Assembly: GCF_036226505.1 (NCBI RefSeq)
Contig: NZ_CP108484.1
Span: 8,341,501 to 8,405,500, forward strand
Reading direction: 5' to 3'
Length of the DNA stretch: 64,000 bases
DNA from: Kitasatospora sp. NBC_01246
Lineage (GTDB): Bacteria; Actinomycetota; Actinomycetes; Streptomycetales; Streptomycetaceae
Numbering within the stretch: the stretch's first letter is position 1; each line of letters opens with the position of its first letter. A program made the translations under genes and the position numbers. The notes under the pieces were generated by a model. That model saw nothing but the letters and a program-made list of their open reading frames with translations. It searched no databases and was not told the DNA's origin. Of this stretch, positions 32,480 to 41,250 are shown piece after piece.

Positions 32480-34171
32480 TCAGCCCGGGTCGGTACCGCA
32501 GACGTAGTACGCCTTGCCCAGCCCGGTGACGGTGCCGGTCAGCATCCCCAGGGCGGCGCCCGCCGCCGCTCCCTCGGGGCCGGCGGCGGCGCCGAGCTGG
32601 CCGCCTCGCAGGGCACCCAGCAGGGCGGCCTTGGCTGCGCCTTCCACCATGCTCTTGCCCAGCTCCTTGGCCATGCACTTGTTCCACTCGTCCGAGTTCT
32701 TCGGGTGCTCGCGGTCGGGAATCGGCCAGAACGCGGGGTTCACGGTCGACTTCGCGGAGGTGGTCGTGAGCGCGGCGGTCGTGGCACCGCCGGTCGCGAG
32801 GCCGCCGGTCTTGGCAGCCGGAGCGGTGGTGGTGGTGTTGTAGCTGACGGACGGCATGGTCATGGAGCCGTCGATGGTGTCGCCGGGAGCGTTCTCGATG
32901 GTCTGCGTGATGACGTTGCCGGAGACCGTCAGACTGACCGGGTGAGTGGTCCCTTTGGTGTCCACGACGGCACTCGGCTTGATCGTGCCGATCCTGGCCC
33001 CGGTGGCGGTGTCGACGAGCTTCACCGTGTTCGGGCCGTCCTGCGACGCCGTGGTGCCGTCGGGGAGGTCCGGGGTGAAGGACGCCTTGGCGGCCATGGT
33101 CAGCGTCGGCGCGTCAGCGCTCGTCACGCTCGTGGTGCCCGGCTGGTCCGGGCTGGTGTGGGCGACGTACATCGTGGAGCCGGCCGTGGAGTTGATGACC
33201 GGGACGGTCACGGTCGCGTCGGTCGTCCACGGCTGGTTGTCGGTGTCGAAGGTCCACGTTCCCGTGACCTTCTTGCCCACGGCCGCGAAGTCGACCCATC
33301 CGTAGTTCTTGGCGGGGACGGTCACCGCGATGCCGTTGATGGTCGACTGGTCGGACTCGTAGGTCGTGGTCGTCTGGAGCTGGGTGGAGACCATGGCCTG
33401 GACCGGGACGGACACGCCGACCGAGGAGGACAGACCCACACCGAACGACTGCGACCAGCCCGAGTGGTAGATGGTGGTGAAGACCTGCGTCACCTTGTCG
33501 GCGGTGTCGTTGTACCAGACCGACGAGGCGGGCTGGCGGGGCAGGACCTCGGGCTGCCCCTCGGACTTCTCCGTCCACGAGCAGGTGGCGGTCTTCCTGG
33601 CACACAGGTCGGCGTAGTAGTCCAGCGCCAGGCTCCTGGCTTCGGCCGCCTTCGCCGCGGGGACCTTCCACTCCTGGGCCGCGCTGCCGTTGCAGACGTT
33701 GGGCTGCGCCAGGATCCCCCACAGGTGCAGGCCGCCCCGGTTGTCCATGCACCACTCGGCGCCGCTGGCGTCGTCGCGGCGGACGATCCCGAAGGAGGTG
33801 GGCTTGCCGTCCACCGGGCGGAAGTGCCACTGTTCGCCGTCCTGGCCGCAGGACTTCTGGGTGGCCGGCTGGGTGGCGTAGACGCACTTCCCGGACGACG
33901 TACTGGCGATGTTGAACTGGCCGGGGGTCCCCAGCTTGATGAGGCGGAAGTTCTGGTAGTTGGTGCCGTCCGGCGTGACGGAGATCTGGTTCCCGTCGTT
34001 GTTGCCCGTGGCGTTGAGGGTGCCGTCGCCGTTGGTGAACGTGTAGGCGTCCGTCGCGGTGGCTGTCGCCGCGGCCGGGGTCGCGGCGAGGGCGAGGGCC
34101 GGGCCCAGCAGGGCGGTGACGGTGAACGGGACGGACAGGAGTCGTCCGACGCGCCTGAAAGAGAGCTTCAT
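32480..34171 (-). CDS. Secreted lectin-like/aerolysin-like beta-pore protein (predicted)
   Basis: A 563-residue exported protein. A signal peptide covers about residues 1-35 (ALLGPALALAATPAAA). Residues about 40-180 resemble a ricin-type beta-trefoil (FRLIKLGTPGQFNIAS, SGKCVYATQ, QEWKVPAA). Residues about 220-330 have the alternating Ser/Thr/Val pattern of aerolysin/ETX pore-forming modules: QVFTTIYHSGWSQSFGVG, SVSVPVQ-type repeats, TTTTYESDQSTINGIAVTVP and GWVDFAAVGKKVTGTWTF. A Thr-rich linker and a C-terminal glycine/alanine-rich hydrophobic stretch with two Cys follow. ATG at 34171 has AGGAAGG. The aerolysin-like call is from pattern only; an adhesin is the alternative. Confidence 0.7.
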   Translation of the reverse strand: MKLSFRRVGRLLSVPFTVTALLGPALALAATPAAATATATDAYTFTNGDGTLNATGNNDGNQISVTPDGTNYQNFRLIKLGTPGQFNIASTSSGKCVYATQPATQKSCGQDGEQWHFRPVDGKPTSFGIVRRDDASGAEWCMDNRGGLHLWGILAQPNVCNGSAAQEWKVPAAKAAEARSLALDYYADLCARKTATCSWTEKSEGQPEVLPRQPASSVWYNDTADKVTQVFTTIYHSGWSQSFGVGLSSSVGVSVPVQAMVSTQLQTTTTYESDQSTINGIAVTVPAKNYGWVDFAAVGKKVTGTWTFDTDNQPWTTDATVTVPVINSTAGSTMYVAHTSPDQPGTTSVTSADAPTLTMAAKASFTPDLPDGTTASQDGPNTVKLVDTATGARIGTIKPSAVVDTKGTTHPVSLTVSGNVITQTIENAPGDTIDGSMTMPSVSYNTTTTAPAAKTGGLATGGATTAALTTTSAKSTVNPAFWPIPDREHPKNSDEWNKCMAKELGKSMVEGAAKAALLGALRGGQLGAAAGPEGAAAGAALGMLTGTVTGLGKAYYVCGTDPG

Positions 34172-34366
34172 CTCGGCCTTCCTATGAGGTGTCCATGCCA
34201 TGCTCACTCACCGGGCGCGCCGGGCCAGGCGGAATGTGACCTTCCCTCATGTGATCCGCGTCTCGTACACGTTCAAGACTTATCCATGAACGGTTCTCCG
34301 TGCCCGTACTTCGCGCACCGCGAGTCGCGAACCCCCGCTGAGCATTGACGCATCAGGACGTGAGCG

Positions 34367-34401
34367 GCGCACATCCGGTGACGCTCTCGCCGGATGTGCG
34401 C
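34367..34401 (-). terminator. 12-bp hairpin after the methyltransferase gene
   Basis: GCGCACATCCGG (34367-34378) pairs with CCGGATGTGCGC (34390-34401) around an 11-base loop, downstream of the methyltransferase stop on the minus strand. The 195-bp region between 34172 and here also holds the promoter of the secreted lectin-like gene. Confidence 0.75.
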
Positions 34402-34494
34402 CTCATCGGCATCCGCCGGGCCTGTCGCCCGGCAAGCCGAAGCACTCGTTCGACCGCAGCAGCGATTCGGCGGCGATGAAGGACCCGAGGCGCC

Positions 34495-35346
34495 CTACCG
34501 GCGGACCGCCGAGATCAGTCCGCCGGGTCGTTCCTCGCGCCGCGGCGGGGTGCTGATCGGGCGGCCGTAGGCGGTACCGCACTCGCGCAGCGTGTGGCAG
34601 TCGGCCTCCCAGCCGTGCCCGGCCAGCCAGCGCACCGGGTCGTCGGGCATCTCCGAAACCCACAGGGACGCCGCCGACCCCGGCACGGCGTCCGCGCCGA
34701 AGCGCCCGATCACGCCACGCGAGCCCGAGGTCAGCCCCATCCGGCTGCCCGCCGCCGACCGTGCGCCGATCCGGGCCAGCAACAGCTCCACCGCGCCCTC
34801 GGGCAGGTAGATCAGCAGTCCTTCGGCGATCCACACCGTCGGCGCGGCCGGGTCGTGCCCTGCGGCGGCCAACGCGCCCGGCCAGTCCTCGCGCAGATCC
34901 ACCGCGACGGTGATCCGATCGCAGCGTGCGACGGCCCGCTCCTGGCGCAGCACCGAAGCCTTGAAGTCCAGTGGCGCGGCGGTGTCGACCTCGAACAGCC
35001 GGGTGCCCTCGGGCCAGTCCATCCGGAAGGCCCGGCTGTCCATGCCGGCACCGAGCAGCACGACCTGCCGGATCCCGGACGCGCAGGCCTGCCGCAGCAG
35101 GTCGTCGAGGAACTTCGTCCTGATGACGATGGAGTACGACACGGCCAGCCGGCGGCGCCGCGCGGCCTCGTCGTCGGGCAGCGGCGGCGAGGGGGGCCAC
35201 AGGCCGCCGGCGGCGGCGAAGGCCTGGGCCAGTGGGTCGCGGAACAGCGCGTTCTCCCGCGCGGTCTCCAGCGCTCGCACCCTGGCCACCCCCACCGCCG
35301 TGGCCCGCACTCCCGACGGCTGCGCCCGCCCCCGCTCATCGGTCAC
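34495..35346 (-). CDS. SAM-dependent methyltransferase (leucine-carboxyl-methyltransferase-like)
   Basis: A 283-residue class I methyltransferase of the actinobacterial PPM1/LCM-like (TIGR00027-type) group. Landmarks: GVARVRALETARENALFRDPLA at the start, RTKFLDDLLRQA, the SAM loop VVLLGAGMDSRAFRM, LFEVDTAAPLDFKA and the motif WIAEGLLIYLPEGAVELLL. These enzymes usually methylate carboxyl or hydroxyl groups of small molecules; the substrate here is unknown. ATG at 35346 gives the normal length. It stands alone, followed by a clear terminator. Confidence 0.92.
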   Translation of the reverse strand: MTDERGRAQPSGVRATAVGVARVRALETARENALFRDPLAQAFAAAGGLWPPSPPLPDDEAARRRRLAVSYSIVIRTKFLDDLLRQACASGIRQVVLLGAGMDSRAFRMDWPEGTRLFEVDTAAPLDFKASVLRQERAVARCDRITVAVDLREDWPGALAAAGHDPAAPTVWIAEGLLIYLPEGAVELLLARIGARSAAGSRMGLTSGSRGVIGRFGADAVPGSAASLWVSEMPDDPVRWLAGHGWEADCHTLRECGTAYGRPISTPPRREERPGGLISAVRR

Positions 35347-35432
35347 CGCGCCAGCCTAGATGACCGGCTCCAAGGGGCCGGGTGGAGGGAACCACGTAGC
35401 TCACGCGGGTGGAGCGGCCCGGACGGTGCCGG

Positions 35433-36338
35433 CTACGGCGCTGCGCAGGCGGCCAGCGCGGTCCGTGCCAGCCCGCGCAGCCAGGCGTGGGCGTGGTCGT
35501 TGTCGTGGCGCTGATGCCACGACAGGTAGACCGGTGCCGACGGCAGTTCGAGCGGCAGGGGTAGGGCGACCAGGCCGAGGTCGGTGACCGCGGTGCGTGT
35601 GGTGGCTTCCGGGACGCTGACCAGGACGTCGGAGCCGCGGGCGAACTCCAGCGCGGCCGCTTCCGTCGGCGCGCTCGCCACGACGCGGCGGCTGAGGCCG
35701 AGCCGGGCGAGGGCGTCGTCGAGGGTGTTGGCGAGGTTTCCGCGTCGCGAGACGGTGATGTGTTCGGCGGCGGCGTAGTGCTGCGCGGTGACGGCTACGA
35801 CGCGGGTGAGGGGGTGTCCGTGCCGCACGATGATGACGAGGGGGGTCTCGCCCACGTTCTCGGCACGGATGTCCGGTGCGGCCGGGCGGTTGGCGTTCGC
35901 CTCCAGGTCGACCTCGCCGCGTCGCAGCCCGGGGGTGTCGCCGCTCGATTCGGCGAGGAAGCGCAGGCGCACGCCCGGCGCCTGCGCGCGGACGGCGGCG
36001 AGCAGGGCGGGGCCGCTCGCGGCGACCAGGGAGTCGTGCCAGCGGAGGGTGAAGGTGCGCTCCAGTGTCGTGAGGTCGAGTTCACGGCTCGGCGCCAGCA
36101 CCCCCTGGACTTGGTGCAACAGCTCGTGCACCTGTTCCCGGACGGCGATCGCGTACGGGGTCGGGGTCATCGTGCGGCCGGTGCGTACCAGGATCTGGTC
36201 CCCGGTCGTACGGCGGATCCGGCCCAGACTGCGGCTCATCGCGGGGGCGGTGACGTGCAGGCGCGCGGCCGCCCCGGCCACGCTGCCCTCCTCCAGCAGC
36301 GCGTCGAGCGCGGCGAGCAGATTCAGATCCAGTTGCAT
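35433..36338 (-). CDS. LysR-family transcriptional regulator
   Basis: A 301-residue LysR regulator: HTH at residues 3-60 (LDLNLLAALDALLEEGSVAGA, AARLHVTAPAMSRSLGRIR) and a substrate-binding domain from about 90 to the end (FTLRWHDSLVAASGPALLA, PLVIIVRHGHPLT). ATG at 36338 is the family-type start. It diverges from the IMPase-like gene with 139 bp between them containing a TTGACA box (36359-36364), so it probably regulates that gene and the following NADP-binding gene. Confidence 0.92.
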   Translation of the reverse strand: MQLDLNLLAALDALLEEGSVAGAAARLHVTAPAMSRSLGRIRRTTGDQILVRTGRTMTPTPYAIAVREQVHELLHQVQGVLAPSRELDLTTLERTFTLRWHDSLVAASGPALLAAVRAQAPGVRLRFLAESSGDTPGLRRGEVDLEANANRPAAPDIRAENVGETPLVIIVRHGHPLTRVVAVTAQHYAAAEHITVSRRGNLANTLDDALARLGLSRRVVASAPTEAAALEFARGSDVLVSVPEATTRTAVTDLGLVALPLPLELPSAPVYLSWHQRHDNDHAHAWLRGLARTALAACAAP

Positions 36339-36477
36339 GGGAGTAATCCTAGCCGTGCTTGACATGCAGTTGTGGTTAATGGCCGGGCTGTCTACCTTCG
36401 AGATGTGAGCGCGGGACGCAACGGACCGCTCGGCCCGACCGGCCCTCATCACCTCTGCTGGGAAAGGAAGTTCCGCC

Positions 36478-37299
36478 ATGTCCGCGATGCTTCAGGACAC
36501 CACCGCCGTCGCCGCCTCCGACGCCGACCTGCTCGCCCAGGTCGCGATCGCCGTGCGCGAGGCCGGCTCCGCGCTGCTCCCACGCTTCGGTGACGTGGTC
36601 CACTACCGGACCCGCGAGGAGCTGATGCACGCGCTCGCCGCCAACGACGACACGGCCCTCGACGTCCTGCGCCCCCGCCTCACGCAGCTGCGCCCGGAGG
36701 CCGGGTGGGTGGAGGACGAGCTGGACGGCGGAGCGCTGCCGCCCGGCGAGTGGTGGGTCGTCGACCCGGCCGAGGGCAACGTCAACCACCTGCACGCCCT
36801 GCCGGATTGGGCGGTGACCGCCACCCTGGTACGCGATAACCGGCCGGTGCTCACCGTGGTCCACCTGCCGTTGACCGGCGAGACCTACACCGCGCTCGCC
36901 GGCGCCGGCGCCCACCTCGACGGCCGGCCGCTGCACGTGTCCCCGACCGCGGACCTCGGCCTGGGCATCGTGGCCACCAGCCAGGCCCGGCCGGACGAGA
37001 ACGAGGAGGTCGTGCGGCGCGTCGGCTCCTCCATCACCGCGATGCTCTTCGACGCGCTGGTCGTCCGCACCGCCGTGCCCGCGACCCTGCACCTGGTGAA
37101 CGTGGCCGCCGGCCGGATCGACGCCTTCTGGCAGTTCGCCGGCGCCCGGGCGGACCTGCTGCCCGGGGCGCTGCTCGTCACCGAGGCCGGCGGCCGGATC
37201 TCCGACGCCCAGGGGCGCCCCTGGACCCCGCTGAGCGAGAGCTTCCTGGCCGCCGCGCCCGGCGTCCACGCCCAGGCCGTCGCCACGCTCTCGCGCTGA
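36478..37299 (+). CDS. Inositol-monophosphatase-family protein with altered active site
   Basis: A 273-residue member of the IMPase/FIG fold. It keeps the family outline (LLAQVAIAVREAGSALLP, NDDTALDVLRPRL, WWVVDPAEGNVNHLHALPDW, the GAGAHLDGRPLHVSP loop, and the C-terminal GALLVTEAGGRISDAQG), but key residues differ. The metal motif normally D-P-x-D-G-T is D99-P-A-E102-G-N, and the earlier E-E pair is VEDE. The second Asp is thus Glu and the Thr is Asn. It may be a phosphatase of changed specificity or a non-catalytic homologue. GGAAAGGAAG precedes ATG 36478. It is followed after 102 bp by an NADP-binding gene. Confidence 0.85.
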   Translation: MSAMLQDTTAVAASDADLLAQVAIAVREAGSALLPRFGDVVHYRTREELMHALAANDDTALDVLRPRLTQLRPEAGWVEDELDGGALPPGEWWVVDPAEGNVNHLHALPDWAVTATLVRDNRPVLTVVHLPLTGETYTALAGAGAHLDGRPLHVSPTADLGLGIVATSQARPDENEEVVRRVGSSITAMLFDALVVRTAVPATLHLVNVAAGRIDAFWQFAGARADLLPGALLVTEAGGRISDAQGRPWTPLSESFLAAAPGVHAQAVATLSR

Positions 37300-37401
37300 G
37301 CGCGCCCCCGCACCACGAGCAACCGCGCCACGACCACCCGCGACACGACCACCCGCACCTCGACCACCACGATCCCGTACGAACGGAAGGACCCCCTCCC
37401 C

Positions 37402-37998
37402 ATGACCACGATCGCAGTTCTCGGCAACGGCCGCGTCGGCGGCAACCTGGCCGCCGCCCTCACCCGGGCCGGACACGAGGTGACCGTGGCGGACCGCACG
37501 CCGGGCGCCGCCGCCGACGCGGCCCGCACGGCCCGGATCGTCATCAACGCCACCCCGGGCGACGGCTCGTTGGAGCGGCTCACCGCCCTGCGCGAGGAAC
37601 TCCGGGGCAAGATCCTCGTCGACGTCTCCAACGCCACCGCGGACGGACCGGACGGACTGCCGGGCGAACTGCTCCACCCGGGGTCGAGCCTCGCCGAGCA
37701 ACTCCAGGAAGCGCTCCCCGGAACGCATGTCGTCAAGACCCTCAACACCATGCTCTTCCCGGTGATGACCGCACCGGCCATGCTCACCCGGGCACCCGAC
37801 GCCTTCCTCTCCGGCGAGGACCCGCAAGCCAAGCAGACCGTCCGCGAACTGCTCAACGACCTCGGCTGGCACGACGAGTGGATCACCGATCTCGGCGGGA
37901 TCCGGACCGCCCGCGCCACGGAGGCCGCGATCCTGTTCGTACCGCACGTGATCCGCGCCAACGGCTTCTCGCCCTTCGCGATCTCGATAGCCCGCTGA
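37402..37998 (+). CDS. NADP-binding Rossmann protein (F420-dependent NADP-reductase-like)
   Basis: A 198-residue oxidoreductase. GxGxxG-type motif IAVLGNGRVGGNLAAAL is at residues 4-20, VADRT binds the NADP side, and VINATPGDG, VDVSNAT and HVVKTLNTMLF follow the pattern of NADPH-dependent F420 reductases and related dinucleotide-binding proteins. The chain is a single domain, as in that family. ATG at 37402 has GAAGGA upstream. A short A/C-rich repetitive stretch (37316-37372) separates it from the IMPase-like gene; they are probably one transcript controlled by the divergent LysR regulator. Confidence 0.9.
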   Translation: MTTIAVLGNGRVGGNLAAALTRAGHEVTVADRTPGAAADAARTARIVINATPGDGSLERLTALREELRGKILVDVSNATADGPDGLPGELLHPGSSLAEQLQEALPGTHVVKTLNTMLFPVMTAPAMLTRAPDAFLSGEDPQAKQTVRELLNDLGWHDEWITDLGGIRTARATEAAILFVPHVIRANGFSPFAISIAR

Positions 37999-38044
37999 GC
38001 CGGGCACAGCGCACCGCCCAAGCACGGCATACCGCACCGCGCCA

Positions 38045-38069
38045 CACCGCACCGTGTCCCGGTGCGGTG
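38045..38069 (+). terminator. 10-bp hairpin after the NADP-binding gene
   Basis: CACCGCACCG (38045-38054) pairs with CGGTGCGGTG (38060-38069) around a 5-base loop, 47 bases after the stop at 37998. Confidence 0.75.
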
Positions 38070-38229
38070 CTGGCCGACCCGCTCGGTCGGCGTCCCCGCG
38101 CTCCGTGTCCTGGACGTCGTGATTCGCCCGGTCCGGCCCCGCAGTGGGTTGGGCTTGCGGTGGCGGGGGAAGCGTCTGTTGCACGGCGGGGATGTCCTCG
38201 CGGTGCGGTACGGGGGACGGGGGAGAGCA

Positions 38230-38772
38230 GTGAGCGAGGAGTTGCGCGCCGAGGAGAGACTGCAGCTCGCCCAGTGGCACCTGACGCGGGCGGACGGACT
38301 GCGTCTCGGTCTGGTGAATCGGGCCGGCACGCTCCTGAGCGCGGACGCGCTCGTGATCACGGGTGTGGTGTTCGCCTCCGGCGCGACGTCGTCGGACGTG
38401 TCGCCGGTGATCGGGGCTGCCGCGCTCCTCGCGCTGGTGGTGAGCGCGGGTTCGGCGGCGCTGGCGGCCTCGGTGCTCACCGGGTTCCGTAGGCTCCCGG
38501 GCATGTCGCGGCCGGCCGGCTTCCCGGTTCCGATCGCCTTCGGCTACGGCGACACCGTAGGTGCGTTCGGCTCACCGGAGGAGTTCCGGTCCGGCTTCTC
38601 CGCTCAGAGCGTGGAGGCGGCGGCCGACTCCGCGGTCCTGGAGCTGTGGCGCTGCATCAGCGTCCACCAGCTCAGGGCGAGAAGGATGCAGCGCGCGACA
38701 CAGTGCCTGCTGGCCGGCGCGGCCCTCCTGGTCGTCATGGCCGCGGCGCGACTGGTCACCGCCCTGGCCTGA
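38230..38772 (+). CDS. Membrane protein, distantly Pycsar-effector-like (tentative)
   Basis: A 180-residue protein. The first 40 residues are amphipathic (SEELRAEERLQLAQWHLTRAD); then come two adjoining hydrophobic helices (LLSADALVITGVVFASG, about 36-52, and AALLALVVSAGSAALAASVL, about 64-83), a soluble middle, and a final helix (LLAGAALLVVMAAARLV, about 158-176). The arrangement, with an LVNRAGTLLSADALVITG-like opening after a helical stalk, recalls two-helix-plus-one effector membrane proteins of the PycTM type, but the match is weak and no cyclase gene is adjacent. GTG at 38230 has GGGGGAG upstream. Confidence 0.6.
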   Translation: MSEELRAEERLQLAQWHLTRADGLRLGLVNRAGTLLSADALVITGVVFASGATSSDVSPVIGAAALLALVVSAGSAALAASVLTGFRRLPGMSRPAGFPVPIAFGYGDTVGAFGSPEEFRSGFSAQSVEAAADSAVLELWRCISVHQLRARRMQRATQCLLAGAALLVVMAAARLVTALA

Positions 38773-39305
38773 GGCCCCGCGGCGACCGCTCGGCAACCTG
38801 GTCAGGGCGCGAAGTACCAGCAGCACAGGTCGAGATGCCGGTCCGCACGACTGCCGGCCAGGGCTGACACGCGTTCAAGGAAGGCCACCGCGCTGTCCGG
38901 CGAGGTCTCGTCGTCCGGCGGCCTGGCTTCGGTGAGGGCATCGAGCCGGCGGTCGAGCTTCTGTCTGCCGGTGAGGACACTCGCGCGTTCCGACGCGGAT
39001 CGCGTTCCGCATCGGCGGATCGGCGACCTGGAGTCCGAACGTTTTGAGGTCAAGTTCCCTTCTCGCAACCGGAGTTGTGACAGAGGGGGATGATCGGGGG
39101 TTCGTTGAACCACCCAGGTTGTTGAAGGTGCACGTGAAGGCCACCGAGGCCTTTTCGATCTGGGGCCGACGGTCGTCGACGGCGAGGGCTGGTTGAGCGC
39201 TCGCGACGGGGCCGAAGGAGCCCGAGCGCCGCGGCGGCGAGGGGAGGGCGGGAGCGAAGGCCCCGCGTGCTGAACGGCCGATCCCGGGCGCCCGTGCGAA
39301 ATCCC
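38773..39305. other. 530-bp stretch with a possible frameshifted remnant on the minus strand
   Basis: The minus strand carries a protein-like tail (SVLTGRQKLDRRLDALTEAR, SPDSAVAFLERVSALAG, HLDLCCWYFAP) ending at 38802, and in another frame ELDLKTFGLQVADPPMRNAI just upstream of it. Read together they may be one decayed gene with a frameshift near 39000. No family or start supports this. Confidence 0.35.
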
Positions 39306-39340
39306 TTGACCAATGGTCAAGAAACGTTGACCATTGGACC
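39306..39340. promoter_or_regulatory. Tandem palindromes upstream of the ArsR-type gene
   Basis: TTGACCAATGGTCAA (39306-39320) is a perfect 7-1-7 palindrome; TTGACCATTGGACC (39327-39340) repeats its left half in a second imperfect dyad that ends one base before the start codon. This looks like a double operator for autorepression, with a leaderless or very short 5' leader. Confidence 0.7.
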
Positions 39341-39341
39341 C

Positions 39342-39881
39342 ATGCCTACCGATGATCTTCCCGAGACGTTCCACGTCACCACGGACGAGCAGCTACGCGC
39401 CGTCTCCAACCTCACGCGCCACCGGATCATGGCCGTGCTCCGCTTCGAGCCCGCGACGATCACGCAGATCGCCGAGCGGGTGGGCCTTGCGAAGGGGAGC
39501 TCCAGCTACCACGTGCGGCTGCTGGAGCGGGCCGGCCTGGTGAAGGTGGTACGGACGCGGAAGGTCCGGGGGGTCACCGAGCGGTACTACGCCATGGCCG
39601 CGCGGTCGATCGTGCTGCCAGACCCGGGAGAGGGAGGGCCGGACCTGCTGATGCGGCATGCGGTGGCGGACCTGGAGGCGGCGCCGGTCGATGGCGAGCG
39701 GCACGTGCGGATGGCGCACCTTCGGCTCACCGAGGAGCAGTTCACGGAGCTGGGGGCGCGGCTGCAAGCGCTGGCGGACGAGTACCGGGAGCTGTCCGAT
39801 CCGTCCCTGCCGGACGCGTCGCTCGTCTTCGCGCTGTTCCACCCGGCAACCCGTGTGCAGGCCGAAGGAGACGCCAAGTGA
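39342..39881 (+). CDS. ArsR-like winged-helix regulator
   Basis: A 179-residue regulator. The wHTH covers about residues 16-85: LRAVSNLTRHRIMAVLRFEP, then ITQIAERVGLAKGSSSYHVRLLE (recognition helix) and the wing VRTRKVRGVTERYYAM. The C-terminal half is helical. It is of the HTH_20/YdfH-type seen beside MFS exporters. ATG at 39342 follows the operators directly; there is no Shine-Dalgarno, in keeping with a leaderless transcript. Its stop overlaps the exporter GTG (GTGA at 39878-39881), so it should repress itself and the exporter until a drug is bound. Confidence 0.9.
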   Translation: MPTDDLPETFHVTTDEQLRAVSNLTRHRIMAVLRFEPATITQIAERVGLAKGSSSYHVRLLERAGLVKVVRTRKVRGVTERYYAMAARSIVLPDPGEGGPDLLMRHAVADLEAAPVDGERHVRMAHLRLTEEQFTELGARLQALADEYRELSDPSLPDASLVFALFHPATRVQAEGDAK

Positions 39882-41164
39882 CCTCAGATCTTCGGAAGTT
39901 GCCGGCCGGGTTCGGACGACTGTGGACCGCGCAGACGGTGTCCTCGCTCGGTGACGGCGTGACGCATGCCGCGTTGCCACTGCTCGCGTTGACGCTGACG
40001 CGGGATCCGATGGCGCTCGCCGTCGTCACTGCCGCCGGAACGCTGCCGTGGCTGCTGTTCGGGGTGCTCGGCGGTGCGCTGGTGGACCGCTGGGACCGTC
40101 GGCGCACGATGTGGGTGACGGACGCGGGGCGTGCGGTGCTCCTTACGATACCGGCGGCGGCGGCCGCGCTCGACCTGCTGAGCGTTCCCCTGCTCGCGGC
40201 GGTCGCCTTCCTGCTCGGCCTCGGCGGACTCTTCTTCGACACGGCCGCCACCGCCTATCTGCCGGATCTGCTCGGCCGCGACCCCGCGCTCCTGGAGCGC
40301 GCCAACTCCCGCCTGCGCGGCGCCCAGACCGCCGCGTCCGGCTTCGCGGGACCGCCCGCGGGCAGCGCCCTGCTCGCGCTCGGACGGGCGGTCCCGCTGC
40401 TCGCCGACGCGGTGTCGTTCGCGTTCTCCGCACTGCTCGTACGCTCGCTGCCCGCCGCGCCGCGGCCCCTGCCACAGGCCCGCGAGTCGCTGCTGCGGCA
40501 GGCACGGGACGGCGCCTCGTACGTCTTCCGGAACCAGCTGCTGCTCGGGCTCGCGCTGCGTCCGGCGGTCGGGAACATCGCCTTCCTCGCCGTGGAGACC
40601 GTGCTCGCCCTCTTCGCGCACGACCGCCTCGGCATCGGCGCCTTCGGCTTCGGCCTGCTCCTCACCGCGGAGGCCACCGGCGGTCTGCTCGGCGCGGGCA
40701 TCGCCTCCTTCCTCGGCCGACGGCTCGGCACCGGCACTGCGCTGACCTGCACGGCCGCCCTCGAAGGGCTTGCCGTCCTGGTCCTCGCCGCCGCCCCGAA
40801 CCCGTACGTCGCCGGTCTCGCGCTCGCCGTCTGCGGTGCGGGCATGGGCGCCACGATGGTGCTCGCTCCCTCCCTCCGACAGACGATCGTCCCCGCCCAC
40901 CTGATGGGCCGGGTCGCCTCGACCTCCCGCATGCTCTCCATGTGCGCCGCCCCGTTCGGCGCCTTCCTCGGCGGCTGGCTGGCCACCACCTACGACGTAC
41001 GCACCCCGCTCTACACCGCCGCCGGTCTCCTCCTCACCATGACCGCCGTCACCGCGACCATGACCAGCAACCGCCAGGTCGAGGCGGCACTGCGCGCCGC
41101 CGCCCCGGCCGAGGATCCGGCCCACCCGGGATCCCGGCAGCTCGTTCACGAGGGTGCCGTGTAG
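39878..41164 (+). CDS. MFS transporter (MFS_3 / EntS-like exporter)
   Basis: A 428-residue transporter with 10-12 hydrophobic helices. Family signs: LPAGFGRLWTAQTVSSLGDG at the start (the RLWxAQxxSxLGD motif of MFS_3 exporters), GGALVDRWDRRRTMWVTDAG in the helix 2-3 loop, and the duplicated PAHLMGRVAS region in the second half. Such proteins export drugs, siderophores or macrolides. GTG at 39878 overlaps the regulator stop, so expression is coupled. Confidence 0.92.
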   Translation: MTSDLRKLPAGFGRLWTAQTVSSLGDGVTHAALPLLALTLTRDPMALAVVTAAGTLPWLLFGVLGGALVDRWDRRRTMWVTDAGRAVLLTIPAAAAALDLLSVPLLAAVAFLLGLGGLFFDTAATAYLPDLLGRDPALLERANSRLRGAQTAASGFAGPPAGSALLALGRAVPLLADAVSFAFSALLVRSLPAAPRPLPQARESLLRQARDGASYVFRNQLLLGLALRPAVGNIAFLAVETVLALFAHDRLGIGAFGFGLLLTAEATGGLLGAGIASFLGRRLGTGTALTCTAALEGLAVLVLAAAPNPYVAGLALAVCGAGMGATMVLAPSLRQTIVPAHLMGRVASTSRMLSMCAAPFGAFLGGWLATTYDVRTPLYTAAGLLLTMTAVTATMTSNRQVEAALRAAAPAEDPAHPGSRQLVHEGAV

Positions 41165-41250
41165 GACTCCCCGGAGGCCGTCGAGCCGGTCGGGCGCACG
41201 ACGGCGACAGCGACCGCGACCACGGCGCCCGGCCGGCCCCGCAGACCGCG

